NCBI RefSeq assembly: GCF_000003815.2
Contig: NC_049992.1
Span: 20,040,648-20,104,647, forward strand
Length of the DNA: 64,000 nt
Reading direction: 5' to 3'
DNA from: Branchiostoma floridae
Lineage: Eukaryota; Chordata; Leptocardii; Amphioxiformes; Branchiostomatidae
A model generated the notes under the pieces. The model saw only the letters and a program-made list of their open reading frames with translations, ran no database searches and was not told where the DNA came from. The stretch's first letter is position 1, and every line of letters begins with the position of its first letter. A program made the position numbers and the translations under genes. Below are positions 46,901-55,184 of the stretch, in pieces.

Positions 46901-49900
46901 TCCAAGTGTATAGACATAACATACATACCCCCTTTTGCAGCCTTTTGCCCAGGAATGCAACCTTCAACACAACTTCCGTCGTGTTGATATTTGCACGTGT
47001 CACAGTCAGCTGAAGTGGGCCCTGAGCAAACCCTCGTTCCATCATTACTGACGTCTACACAAAAGCTGCTGCATTCTGTAAAGATAGAAAAATCGTAGTC
47101 AGGAAAAGAATACACTGTCAGTTTAATGACGTCCGCATATTGGGATAAGACTTTAAGACCAAAATATTGGGCGTCCGTTTGGACCAACCTTTAAATTTAC
47201 AAATTTTGTTCATACCACCTTTGGTTTCTTTTTAAAGAAGTTACAGTTTCGGCTACCAGAACCAAGCTTAGTTTAAGCTAAATGCACAGAAATATGATTA
47301 TCGAATCAAAAGTGCCATATCAGGCGCTTGACAGCCTGGCATATTTTACAAAGGTTCCATTAACTTTGGTTTCTAAATGGAGTTATAATGCCAAATGATA
47401 TAACCATTCGAATAATCGTAATATTTCTGAGAAAAAAAATGTTATTTGCAACCCTTATATAGACAATGACTTGTACATCTCGCCTGCTTTTTTATTGTCA
47501 TCTATCGCGTTGTACACACTGTTGTAATGGATGTAATCTTTAAAATCTTCAAATTTTGGTTGATATAATGATCATGGCATACGAGATATATAATTTAGTG
47601 AAACGTTCAGAATGAAGTTCTGTATGTTAAGGTAGATGTACCATTACAGCATGCACCGTAAATACGCTTACTTTTGCAGACACTGTTTTCATTGAAGTGA
47701 GTCAGGGGACACTCTGTCACACAGTCCACAACACCATCAGGGCTGGTCTCCTCCATCCTTTTGATGCCTGCCATAAACAAAACATTTTTTTGCGATTGTT
47801 TTACATATTTGACAGTAATAAGAAACCATGCCTCTTTCTATATTGCCAATACTTTGCTAAATAATTAGCTACCACATATATTCAGAACATTGACTGCCAA
47901 AACAGCAACCAGTTTGCCTGCAAGTTGGAAAATCCTAATTATAATAGCGTTGTCACTCACATGTACAGCTTTTTTTAACATTAAAAGGTTCCATATGCTG
48001 AGGACACTGCGCGACACACTGAAAGGCGCCGATTTGGCCCTCCTTGTAGGGGTAAGGCACCTTCAGATGTTTACAGGCGATGCAGTCCATTGGAGAGTTC
48101 GATCCACTAGTACGGCAGCCTGTGTACAAGATTAACAGGCATCTATGTAGCAATATAAACATATCTTTGTCTACGATATCTAAAGACTGATGGTTAACTC
48201 GTTAATTACGTGTGGGTTATTTGTTATGATATCCTAAATTAGCTTTAGAATCTTCAAGAAATCATTTCTTGTACTTATACAACATAATTTGGTATGAAAT
48301 AAGACTTAATAGATGAACTAACAAAGCTCACCTTCACACTCTGGGTGACATTTCTGTTGACAGACCCCATTGATCATCTCCGTCCCTTCTCGGCAGATGA
48401 TGAAGTCCTTTGCCGGGCTGTCCAACAGTGACAGTCCCATCACCTTGACAGGAGACTCCCCGCTTCCGAAGGAGTAGTATCGAAGGGACGCCAGCTCGTT
48501 AAAGGTGAAACTCAGCCAGACATGCGGTCTCTCCTATTATCGCAAGTAGAAACAATGGTCATATTATACAATAAGTCTAATGATATAATTGTAAAAAAAA
48601 ACATACGGGGTTGTTAAACAAGCACAAGAAGACATGTTAACTCTATCGAGTCCGAGGGGAGGGCTAAAAGTGCCCGCGCCAACCTTAATGTTCTAAAAGT
48701 GCCAAACGTCCTGTGCTAGTACAACGAAACCTATTGCCTTTTCCTAAAATATAATTAGCAACAATTCTGTGAAAATAAATCAATTTTTGAGTTGTTATGT
48801 TGTCATCGCAACGGGTTTCTGTATATCCATACGATCATCATCCTGTGTAATTTTAGATTACCTTTTAAAGATAAAAATTTATACTTTATGCTAATTCGAT
48901 GACGCAATTGGATGAGGAAGTCGGTATAAAGGACTACAACTTGCTAGCCAACATGCTAGATAGAGATGCATGGTTAGACATTATTAATGGCACCTCAAAT
49001 GAGGATGAACTGAACTGAACAGAACTGAACTGATGGGTCAAAATCCAATATGGCGGACAATGCCATTAGCAACGGTAAATACAAGTTATTTTTAATCAAA
49101 TTTCGTCATTTTTTTTTGAAAACTTCTTACTTCTATCATGTCCCGACTCTATATCAGCCCCCCTAAGCCAATATATATATATATATATATATATATTTAG
49201 TAATACATATCATTCGCCATGCCTTATACATGGTGCAATCGTTGTGCAATAAACTCTATCTTAATCTTGACAACCAACCATCTTTCTCGAAGCATTGACA
49301 GACACTCTAAATTATTTATGTATAATCGTACCTCATTGTCAGGTGTCTTCCCGTATTGAATGACTGTGTTAGTCTCATCCACATCTTCAGTCACACAGAC
49401 AAAGTAAGACTGGTACAAGGTTGTCGAACCCAGACCACCAGCATTGTCATTCAGCTGAGTGGTTTGTAGCCGCATTGCCTAAACAGGTGTGGATGAAACG
49501 TATAATAAACGATATTACACCTTTCACATGTATGAGTTTAATAGATATGTCCGGCAAGTCAAGAAAGCACAAACTACAAAAGTTCGGCGATACCATATCT
49601 CCATAAAAGGTATAGAGTTTCCATCACAAATGCATGAGTATAGAATTCCTGCCATGCAACACAGAAGTAACATAACATTCTGGGCAAAGGTAGAAAGTAT
49701 GATGATAACCTCTAACCACCTGTAGTATATGTAAGTATAAGTTTTACATCCCCTACCATGAACAAGCCATATTGAGGGTTCAAATAACATGCAGTCTCCC
49801 TTGGATATCAGCATATTCCAATAATCAATAAAAAAGACAAATACGACTGGAAGAGGAAGTTATGTATCCGACACTGGCCAAAGGAGCAATCAATTTTGTA

Positions 49901-51935
49901 CCTCCCACTTTTTCTTTAAGAAAACTTGTTTTGTTATATATTCGTGCAAGTTATGCAAATTATGTCCTTTGTCTTTCCGACTTTATGAAGACAATGTTTG
50001 CAGGTAAGTGTGCTAACCTTATATAATGCAACTCCTCCTGGCGAGATCTGTATGTAAATCCAAGTCTCATGATTCTGCGGGATGCTGGCGAACACAACAA
50101 AGATGTCTCCTTCTGACGCTGCAGTGAAGTGGATGCACTTTCCTCCATTGGTCGGATCAAAGCGATGCGCGTTGGACCAATGGATGCTACACGGAACGTC
50201 TCCTACTGTATCACTGCAGAGACACGTCGGGTTCGAATACAATATAGATTTATTCCCTTAATTCTGTGACGATTGTGTGCAGATCATTAAATAATTTCTT
50301 ATATCTTTAAGTTTTAAAGTTTTTATTACCGAACAACAACATCCCATGATATTATACCATACATCCCATAACAACTGGCGTTTACTCACGATTTCTTGCT
50401 TAGGTGGCTGAGTAGTTTTTTATATTCAGCTCTGGCCACGTCGAGACTTTTTATCCAGTCTGGTAGGTCTTGTACAATGGGAGCTGACGCCTCAAAGTCG
50501 GCATCCGTAACAGTAAAGACACCGGTTTCCTCGGTGTACGTCATGACAAGGCCTTGTACGCTGACCTGACGAAGCGTTATAAATAATTTTTTTTTTGCAA
50601 TATTGAAAAACAATTTAAAATGGTGCAGGTGGTGAATCAGAGCAGTATGATACGAGAAAAAACTAAATTAATTCAATATTCATATTTGGCTACCTTTTTT
50701 TCCTGGAGATCGTTGCTTCCACCATTCTTGTAGCCGTCATACAAATGCGGCACAAATCCTCTCCTAGTGGAAAACCACTTGTGACGAAAGAACTTCAGTT
50801 CCAGCACGTCCTGCGCCTGAAGGATCCCTGGGATGTCGGACGGCATGTCGAAAACGACCGTGAACTCCTTCCCTCCCGTCATGTCTTCCCATGTTGGCAC
50901 GCCGGTGTTGTCCCCCTGAAGGAAGGCTAACATGGCGGTTTCACAACCTGCCCCTCCGGCGGGCAGGAGGAAGTCTGAGCTCAGGAGTCGACCCTAGGGT
51001 AAACAAACTTGGTAACTAATTTTGTATATTGACTCAGACTAACTTTTGGCCGAAAGCCAAGAAAAGAAAATATGGGTCCAGAGTCTACTGCTACTACTAG
51101 CCATTCCATACCAAACATAATTAAATATTTAGTATATTAGCGAAAGGCGGTGTTCAGGCTATTGTGCAGTTCAGTTCATCATCATATGAGGCGCCATTAA
51201 CAATGTTCGACCATGTATCTCTATCTCGTATGGCGGTAGCAAGTTGTAGTCCTTAAACCAATCTCCTCCTCCAGAGAACTTTCTTAAGTGTCAGGTTCGG
51301 TCTTCCCCTTTTTCTCTTTGCTTTAGGCTCCCATAGGAGAATTTTGGCGGCCATCTCCTAATGACGTGCTACATGACCAGCAAGAGCCAGTCTTCTATTC
51401 TGAATAGTTCTAGTGATCGGGGTAAGTCCGTTGTATAGTTTGTTTTTGTTTCCGATGCGAATCTGCCAGGGTACATTCAGGCCATTGCATGGCCTTTTAT
51501 TTACCTCTTCCAGGTACACCGTCACAGCACGTCCAAGAGACAGTCTCTTCTTAGTCATGCTGTCCTCAAGGGCTTTACGGTCAGCGAAGTTACAATAACG
51601 GATCTCAGAGACCGTTACCGTTTCGCTACTATTCTTAGCTCTGTTGTCATCACCAACATGCTTGGTTGTCGTATGTGTGTAATATTTTCGACCCGTTCCC
51701 TCTTCCGTCTTTAGATCCCTAAAAAATGTAACCAACAATAAGTACAATAGCGCACACGCCAATATGTAGCGATGATGGATACAAAGACCTTATATACATT
51801 TAATTTGTCCAATAAACGTATACACAGGCAGTGTTTATATCTATGTATATATAAATAAGGATTATATATATGTGTGTGTGCGTGTGTGTGTGTGTGTGCG
51901 TGTGTGTATGTGACTGCGTGTGTGCGTGTGTGTGC

Positions 51936-51971
<36 letters not shown>

Positions 51972-52345
51972 CCGTGTGTACACGTACGTGTATGTGTATG
52001 TGTGAGTCCGCTGTGACTTTTTTTCCAACTATCTCGTTTGAGTGTTTACCGTAGAATTAAGCGTTGGTGCAACTAAAGTGTCATACGCTTCTAACAACTA
52101 ACCTTTTACCAAAGCAACCATAATCCACATCTCCTGCAGGAAAGAGTGTGACGAAAGGGATGTTTAGCAGATCTGGAACCGGTCTCAGCACAAAGGAGAA
52201 GGGTTTGGGGTAGTCGTTAATGGACTCCAACCAATCCTTCAGCTCTGTTGTTAGGGCTGTCGTGTACATCTCCGTGATGGCCGCGGCAATCTGCTGGTCT
52301 CCGCCTTGGACCTCCAGTACCTCGTTGCTGTACTCTTGCGATGAC
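33752..52345 (-). CDS. Multidomain MACPF (perforin-like) gene, 12 exons, partial at both ends
   Basis: Exons, 5' to 3': 52103-52345, 51505-51718, 50694-50993, 50390-50565, 50018-50213, 49332-49478, 48332-48533, 47961-48119, 47672-47767, 46929-47075, 42243-42461, 33752-34123 (2,471 coding bases). All are GT-AG and all eleven junction phases agree. Domains: C-terminal part of a MACPF fold, a 100-residue conserved linker (GRLLSSDFLLPAGGAGCETA), a possible FAMeT-like beta domain, furin-like Cys-rich repeats, GCC2/GCC3 repeats and a WNYYKVP-type Cys-rich end. MACPF proteins form membrane pores, typically in immunity or venom. Here a secreted defence or recognition role is inference. The MACPF core, including its signature and transmembrane hairpins, and any signal peptide lie upstream of 52345, probably beyond the window. 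A last exon after 33752 is expected. Confidence 0.82.
34335..34432 (-). repeat. tRNA-Leu/Ser-like sequence, probably a SINE head or tRNA pseudogene
   Basis: In antisense it begins GTCAGCGTGGCCGAGTGCTA then GGTTTGAGGCGCTGGAC, and later GGATTCGAACCCCACTTGCT. The A box (TGGCCGAGTG) and B box (GATTCGAACCC) are near consensus, and a long-variable-arm class is suggested. The acceptor stem pairs poorly, so I do not call a functional tRNA. Confidence 0.45.
34912..35345 (+). repeat. ~450-bp dispersed repeat, copy 2
   Basis: Same-orientation partner of 11,995-12,440; see the shared words there. It lies in the 8.1-kb intron of the MACPF gene. Confidence 0.7.
35350..36030. other. Intronic stretch without recognisable gene
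   Basis: Two loosely repeated ~120-bp segments (ATATACCTAATGTGTATA...GATTCA and ATATCCCTAATGTGTATATA) around 35,700-35,870; otherwise nothing. Confidence 0.4.
36040..36335 (-). repeat. Two copies of the ~150-bp 'TATCTCCGGAACG' repeat
   Basis: The antisense strand reads GGCGCTG/GATATCTC and GTGTTTGAACTTGAC, matching units in the array at 55,185-55,780. Confidence 0.6.
36340..36985 (+). repeat. Dispersed AT-rich repeat with terminal hairpin
   Basis: Similar in layout to 1,600-1,985: TTATGAAAATTAAGG, ATAATTGTTATCTGCTAATG then TTCCACCTGC, AGAGGTTCTTGAGTTA, a GACAGGCAGACACAC run and the hairpin ATCTCCATTTTTCATGGAGAT (36,949-36,969). Confidence 0.7.
37432..38394 (+). mobile_element. piggyBac-like family I, complete 963-bp copy
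   Basis: Left end TTAA-CCCTATTCAGACCGGG; the right end complement is TTCA-CCCTATTCAGACCGGG. It has poly-G subterminal runs and a further ~80 bp of inverted similarity. TTAA is intact only on the left. It contains GTTACCATGGCAAC (38216-38229), repeated GACGTCAT words (37,622-37,815) and CGCCATCTTGGATTTTGG. No transposase. Placement with piggyBac rests on TTAA plus CCC-starting TIRs and is inference. Confidence 0.8.
38400..39284. other. Intronic stretch without recognisable gene
   Basis: An (AAAC)n run at about 38,588-38,610; a 74-codon open frame at 38,928 has no recognisable motif. Confidence 0.35.
39285..39470 (-). pseudogene. Decayed Cys-rich exon (WRDDGRCGxGYP type)
   Basis: In antisense after TTCCTAG: KWRDDGRCGQGYPATDGNPA then ECDQAGNTPC. 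One base out of frame follows WCGNTLNHCSCAGCVDHRN. Together these outline a hevein-like Cys pattern (CG.GYP...C......C...WCG.T..HC.C..C.DHR). A small deletion and frameshift fall between the halves, and its entry phase does not fit the exons on either side in the MACPF gene. It is probably a dead exon. Confidence 0.55.
39930..40760 (+). repeat. ~280-bp tandem repeat, about three copies
   Basis: AAGTACATACTAACACAACTT...GTAACGCAAGGCG...AAACGAAATATAACACAC...CAAATTGTCC and AACTGTTCAGATAAGG recur at about 39,950, 40,200 and 40,495. Confidence 0.8.
40930..41065 (+). repeat. Repeat tail with CCTCCA hairpin
   Basis: TCCATTCAGCCGTTCTTGAG, an ACAGACAGACAAAT run and AACCTCCATGACATTTCATGG. It is the same tail class as 1,985 and 36,985. 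Confidence 0.55.
41160..41601. other. Intronic stretch with a possible TTAA-element end
   Basis: The complement of the right edge reads TTAACTCATTGACGGCTCAA, reminiscent of family II ends. No matching left end was found. Confidence 0.3.
41640..42045 (+). repeat. Dispersed repeat, copy B (partner of 27.2-27.66 kb)
   Basis: Contains ATATTCAAGGTCACCAACAA, GTAGCTTCGTTACATTTTAC, GCGTCAGATGGAACATCGTG and AAATTTGACCACCGTG, in the same order as the partner. Confidence 0.65.
42243..42461 (-). CDS. MACPF gene exon: GCC2/GCC3 (ephrin-receptor-like) repeats
   Basis: Acceptor TTTTATAG, donor CTGCA|GTAAGT; phase fits both neighbours. It has twelve Cys in CxxCxxG patterns: FTCHQCQPGHECKHGDERED, ICPAGKHSNENRSACELCAA and SCQKCPAGQTSNPGSSHC. 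The CPAGxxS/TxxxxxxCxxCxxGxxS periodicity is the GCC2_GCC3 signature of extracellular stalks. Confidence 0.87.
42515..42910 (+). repeat. Composite dispersed repeat (GGCCACAGCA and GATATCAGTCTACC parts)
   Basis: 42,520-42,690 matches 2,785-2,930, and 42,775-42,905 matches 4,690-4,830. The two parts are adjacent here but separate near the left gene, so together they may be one longer family. Confidence 0.6.
43241..44846. mobile_element. 1.6-kb foldback-type element with tandem ~209-bp left arm
   Basis: The left arm holds two ~209-bp direct units (TAAGAACAGCAGG starts at 43241, 43449 and 43658, each with ACGTCAGCTAATTGGA and CTGGAAATCATGGCAGGCAT). The complement of 44,583-44,846 carries one unit plus GGTACCTTGTTGTGGCAGCAAG. 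The loop (43,715-44,580) has a (CA)n tract at 43,871-43,903 and a B-box-like GGTTCGATTCC at 43,774. No transposase. Confidence 0.8.
45432..46377 (+). mobile_element. piggyBac-like family II, complete 946-bp copy
   Basis: TTAA|CCCTCAAACACCC at the left and ACGTGCTTGAGGG|TTAA at the right, so TTAA flanks both ends and TIRs start CCC. It contains GTTGCCATGGCAAC at 45991-46004. No transposase. It is inserted in the MACPF gene intron between 42461 and 46929. Confidence 0.82.
46929..47075 (-). CDS. MACPF gene exon: Cys-rich repeat
   Basis: Acceptor CTTTACAG, donor GGGG|GTATGT. Reads CSSFCVDVSNDGTRVCSGPT then SADCDTCKYQHDGSCVEGCI. The CxxC spacing is furin-like/EGF-like. Confidence 0.85.
47140..47185 (+). 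repeat. Scrap of piggyBac-like family II interior
   Basis: TAAGACCAAAATATTGGGCG then TTTGGACCAA matches 46,298-46,335. Confidence 0.6.
47672..47767 (-). CDS. MACPF gene exon: furin-like Cys-rich segment
   Basis: Thirty-two codons: acceptor ATGGCAG, donor AAAA|GTAAGC. IKRMEETSPDGVVDCVTECP then LTHFNENSVCK. The TECP and NENSVCKKC pattern is typical of furin-like repeats. Confidence 0.85.
47961..48119 (-). CDS. MACPF gene exon: furin-like repeat
   Basis: Acceptor TACACAG, donor ACAT|GTGAGT. CRTSGSNSPMDCIACKHLKV then GAFQCVAQCPQHMEPF. Completes the CHPEC-GC start of the preceding exon to a furin-like repeat (C..C.GC......C..C). Confidence 0.87.
48332..48533 (-). CDS. MACPF gene exon: end of beta domain and start of Cys-rich region
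   Basis: Acceptor ATAATAG, donor GAAG|GTGAGC. ERPHVWLSFTFNELASLRYY, SFGSG, then CREGTEMINGVCQQKCHPEC. The first half resembles the closing strands of a FAMeT (Methyltransf_FA-type) beta domain; the second half enters the furin-like repeats. Confidence 0.82.
48637..49145 (+). mobile_element. piggyBac-like family I copy split by a LINE scrap
   Basis: TTAACTCTATCGAGTCCGAG with AGTGCCCGCGCCAAC at the left, and AAAATCCAATATGGCGGACA further right. A LINE 3' end interrupts it at about 48,937-49,037. The right terminus is blurred near 49,145. Confidence 0.6.
48937..49037 (+). mobile_element. LINE 3' end with (TGAAC)n tail, nested
   Basis: GACTACAACTTGCTAGCCAA, then AGATAGAGATGCATGGTTAG, then TGAACTGAACAGAACTGAAC. 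The frame reads LQLAS.MLDRDAWLDIINGT, homologous to the complement of 51,166-51,260. Confidence 0.7.
49171..49196. repeat. (TA)n microsatellite
   Basis: About thirteen TA units in the intron after the exon at 49332-49478. Confidence 0.95.
49332..49478 (-). CDS. MACPF gene exon: beta-domain segment
   Basis: Acceptor TGTTTAG, donor GAG|GTACGA, 49 codons, phase 0. AMRLQTTQLNDNAGGLGSTT, YQSYFVCVTEDVDETNTVIQ. Strand-rich, with few charges in the core. It continues the candidate FAMeT-like domain. Confidence 0.82.
50018..50213 (-). CDS. MACPF gene exon: candidate FAMeT-like domain start
   Basis: Acceptor CTCTGCAG, donor AAG|GTTAGC. DTVGDVPCSIHWSNAHRFDP, then FTAASEGDIFVVFASIPQNH and ETWIYIQISPGG. 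The order (F.A..DI.V.FASIP......Y.QI..G) resembles the opening strands of farnesoic-acid O-methyltransferase-type domains, which bind ligands rather than act as enzymes. Moderate support only. Confidence 0.82.
50390..50565 (-). CDS. MACPF gene exon: linker with DADFEASAPIV
   Basis: Acceptor CGTCAG, donor AATC|GTGAGT. VSVQGLVMTYTEETGVFTVT then LPDWIKSLDVARAEYKKLLS. Predicted helical at its end; no named domain. Confidence 0.82.
50694..50993 (-). CDS. MACPF gene exon: conserved 100-codon module
   Basis: Acceptor TACCCTAG, donor AAG|GTAGCC, phase 0 on both sides. GRLLSSDFLLPAGGAGCETA, EDMTGGKEFTVVFDMPSDIP, VLELKFFRHKWFSTRRGF. It follows the MACPF region directly. I recognise no named Pfam family in it. 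Confidence 0.83.
51166..51490 (-). mobile_element. RTE-like LINE 3' fragment next to a splice donor
   Basis: In antisense: GLNVPWQIRIGNKNKLYNGL, TRTIQNRRLALAGHVARH, then (shifted) EPKAKRKRGRPNLT and a DRDTWSNIVNGAS-like end with TGAACTGAAC. RRLxLAGHxxRH and KRGRP are the C-terminal marks of RTE-type LINEs, also at 63,740-63,990. It begins about 15 bp downstream of the donor of the exon 51505-51718. Confidence 0.75.
51505..51718 (-). CDS. MACPF gene exon: end of MACPF fold
   Basis: Acceptor TTTTTTAG, donor GAG|GTAAAT. DLKTEEGTGRKYYTHTTTKH, then VSEIRYCNFADRKALEDSMT and LGRAVTVYLEE. The helical end matches the tail of MACPF domains. If the donor is skipped the frame runs on into the LINE fragment to a stop at 51358. 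Confidence 0.82.
51870..51996. repeat. (GT)n/(GTGC)n microsatellite
   Basis: Long TGTGTG run with GTGCGTG and GCGCGCG interruptions, in the intron between the two MACPF exons. Confidence 0.95.
52103..52345 (-). CDS. MACPF gene exon: C-terminal MACPF core segment
   Basis: Acceptor CCGTCCAG, donor AAAAG|GTTAGT, 243 bases, entered and left in phase 2. SSQEYSNEVLEVQGGDQQIA, ELKDWLESINDYPKPFSFVL and RPVPDLLNIPFVTLFPAGDV then CFGK. The W-x-x-S-I...P-x-x-F-x-L-x-P-V-x-x-L pattern is the hallmark near the end of perforin/MACPF domains. It is the most 5' exon that I can find in the window. Confidence 0.87.
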
Positions 52346-52399
52346 CTGGACGGCAGAGATGTAATAATAAGCTCTTTTTGTATTTTGTTTATGAGATTC

Positions 52400-53688
52400 A
52401 AATCATATTATACTCCTAATTTTTTACTAGTATTGCCCATCTATAAATTCATTGCCAGCAAGACAAACGGCTGTTTAATTTGCATACCATTACCAATGAC
52501 CTGTTGTTATACTTAAGATTTACATGAAAGAAGGTAAAGCATTAGGCAAGAACAAGGAAGTTATATCGGTGAATAGAAAAAGAAACACTTGTTAAAGACT
52601 GATGAATTTTAGAATTACATATCATGAAGATGATTTAGTTGCAACTGAAAAAGAATAGGTTAGCCTGACTGAATCACACTTCTAACTTCTCTTCGGCTGG
52701 TCTTGCCAGGTCCCTTAAAGTGTGATAACCAACAAAGCTATGAGCCAGAAAAAGTGTTTGCATCCTTATGCTGTTCATTGATATTTGCTAACATGGAGCA
52801 TGTATTGTCAGGCTCTTACCATGATATACGAGATGTAATGAATGATTACAAACTGACAAAAGTGGGAAACATGTACTCCAAATTAGATGAACGTTCATAG
52901 TTCTAACGAATCTAAAGCTCCTCTAGGTATCCTGGGAAAGGGAACTAACGATTTCCTGGTGTTAGCGGACAGTCTCCACAGTATTTCTGGAAGGACGCCA
53001 AATTAGCACTAGCGGCAATAGATTGTCTGCTTCTTTGTGTTGCATACCCGATAGACCGCATCATGGCGTAACACACCAGATGTGTACTGAAGAGTACAAG
53101 TTACATATCCAGAACCTTTCCATTCAAACCGTGTAGGGCCCTTACTATTTCGGTAAGTGTGGCGGGTTTTTAACGTGCTAGATAGTGGTCAGATAGATAG
53201 TAGATAGTGGTCAGAGGGGTCAGATGTCAGCGGCCATGACAGGCTGCCCAAAGGAGAGCTCTCAACCAAGATTTGAAATCCAACTCAATCCTTGGTGAGG
53301 GAGGCTCCAATGGGCCTAAATATGAGCCATCCTAACCTTACACAGGGTTTACAGTGTACTTTCTGTTTCCTGTTTATGTTTTGTTTGGTTTGGTTGATAG
53401 CATGATTTTCAGACCTAGATTTTGAAATCTTGGATAGTGACCCCCTCCCACCCCACCATCACTGAAGAGGGGAGACAGTGCACCTCTTGCCAAGTTTATT
53501 TTTATTTCATCAACTTTTCCTTTGTTCTGTACTCAACAAAGTGTGACCTCAACCTGCTGAGGAGTAAACCTCATTGCAAAAAATCCTGCTTTTTCCACGG
53601 GTGGCAATTTGTTCGTGTGGCAAACATCGACAGACTGGTGACTTGGTACATCGAACGCCGCGGCTTCGCAGACGATTGGACTGACACA
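52400..53688. other. Stretch without recognisable gene
   Basis: Two open frames (52,703-52,900 and 53,422-53,751, + strand) show no domain that I know. No MACPF core exon was found on the - strand. Confidence 0.35.
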
Positions 53689-53714
53689 TACGAAAGACCA
53701 AAGCGACACGTTGT

Positions 53715-54115
53715 GTATGCGGTGTGTGAGCAATGCACACGCCAGTTTTAGCAGTGCGCGAGTAGTGTACACGCTGATGTAAGCAGTGAGAGAGCATGGC
53801 ATGCGCTGGTGTATGTAGTGTGCGAACAGTGTACACGCTGGTTTAAGCAGTGCGTGAGCAATGCACACGCTGTTGTGTGTTGTGTGCGAGCAATGCACAC
53901 GCTGGTCGTGAGCGGTGAGAGAGCATTGCACACGCTGGTGTGTGTAGTGTGCGAACAGTGTACACGCTGGTTTAAGCAGTGCGTGAACAGTGCACACGCT
54001 GCTGTGTGTCGTACGTGAGCAATGTACACGCTGGTGTAAGCAGTGCGTGACCAGTGCAGACGCTGGTGTATTAGTAGTGCGCGAGCAATCCAAACGCTGG
54101 GGTTTCTAGTGTGCG
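53715..54115 (+). repeat. ~32-bp minisatellite, left arm
   Basis: Units like GTGAGCAATGCACACGCTGG with a TGTGTGTAGTGTGC filler. A ~129-bp higher-order period is visible (TGTGCGAACAGTGTACACGC at 53,819 and 53,948). Its open frames translate to Cys/His repeats but are repeat artefacts. Confidence 0.9.
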
Positions 54116-54559
54116 AGTAGCGTACGAGCTGGGTTTGATGAAAAAGATGGGCTGTTTTACAGGTCTGTCTCCCGGGCCTGTCCGATTTCTACTTTACTTA
54201 GACCACCGATCCGCGGAGCCTGGTGGAGCCTGAGGACTCTACTCCGCGATGCATACAATACTGTATTTACTGATAATCATGTTAAGGACATTCTCTGTTA
54301 CCACGGCCTTGGGCAAATATGGATAAAACCTGGGGCTTATAAAACAGATTATATTGCTAACCAACCGGCACCAGGCTACAAGATAAGTACATACAGGAGT
54401 GGCTTAGTTGTATTGAAAACAATTCAAAACTGTCTTTTCTGAGCAAATCAAAAGAATGTTATGAACAAGAAATGTAAATTTATATTATAGATAACTTTGA
54501 GATTCGCAAAGCAATAACTCAGCAGATGCCAAAAGCACAAACTTATTCATTTTTACAAA

Positions 54560-55135
54560 ATGGTCAACGGTTTAACACCAGAATATCTACGAGAAATTAT
54601 TCCACCCAAGTCCTGTGACCGCACTACATACAGCCTTCGAACTAATCAAAATTACATCCAAATTCCTACTAGAACTGAGAAGTACAAAATATCATTTTTA
54701 CCCTCGTCTGTTCATTTAAGGAATCAATTATCGCTCGCCACTAAAGCATCCTCCTCAGTTTAGTTTCAAAAGAGTTGGTGTCTTTTTACTATAGACCTAC
54801 CTACCCATCATTTCTCTCATGGTCCCAAATACCCAGCAATCCACCTCACTAGACTTAGAGTTAACTTCGGTCAGTTGAATTTTAACCTGTTCCAACATAA
54901 CTGTGTAAATAGTTCTATGTGTAAATGTCGTCACCCCAACGAGTCCACTAAACATTACCTTCTACACTGTCCTTTATACAGTAATGCAAGACTAGATATG
55001 TTGTCATCCTTAACGACTATGTTTATGCTGGGTATCTTAAGATTCGACCCAAGACTCACCACTGAAAATATTTTATGTTCAACCTTACTCAGGGGAAACC
55101 CATCTACCATTCAGATCTGTCACTTATTACCTGCA
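54560..55135 (+). pseudogene. LINE reverse transcriptase C-terminal remnant (CR1-like)
   Basis: Frames 54,560-54,763 and 54,875-55,135 carry the PPxxxxxxxYSLR...SFLPSSVHLRN segment and the CxCxxxxESxxHYLLxCPLY zinc knuckle of CR1-like LINEs. A stop and frameshift lie between. Confidence 0.75.
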
Positions 55136-55184
55136 TGTATGCAGGTATTGTTTTCAGGGGCGTGGGAATTTTTGGAAGCTGGGG

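Noticed and set aside
51358-51504. MACPF exon extending to 51358
   Set aside because: Residues after the GAG|GTAAAT donor match the RTE-like LINE C-terminus, and the next exon joins in phase at the donor.
51711-52028. 105-codon antisense His/Thr-rich frame
   Set aside because: Translation of the (GT)n microsatellite in the MACPF intron.
53533-54093. 186-codon antisense Cys/His-rich protein
   Set aside because: The frame is a by-product of the 32-bp minisatellite; the same text appears in several frames and in the inverted copy.
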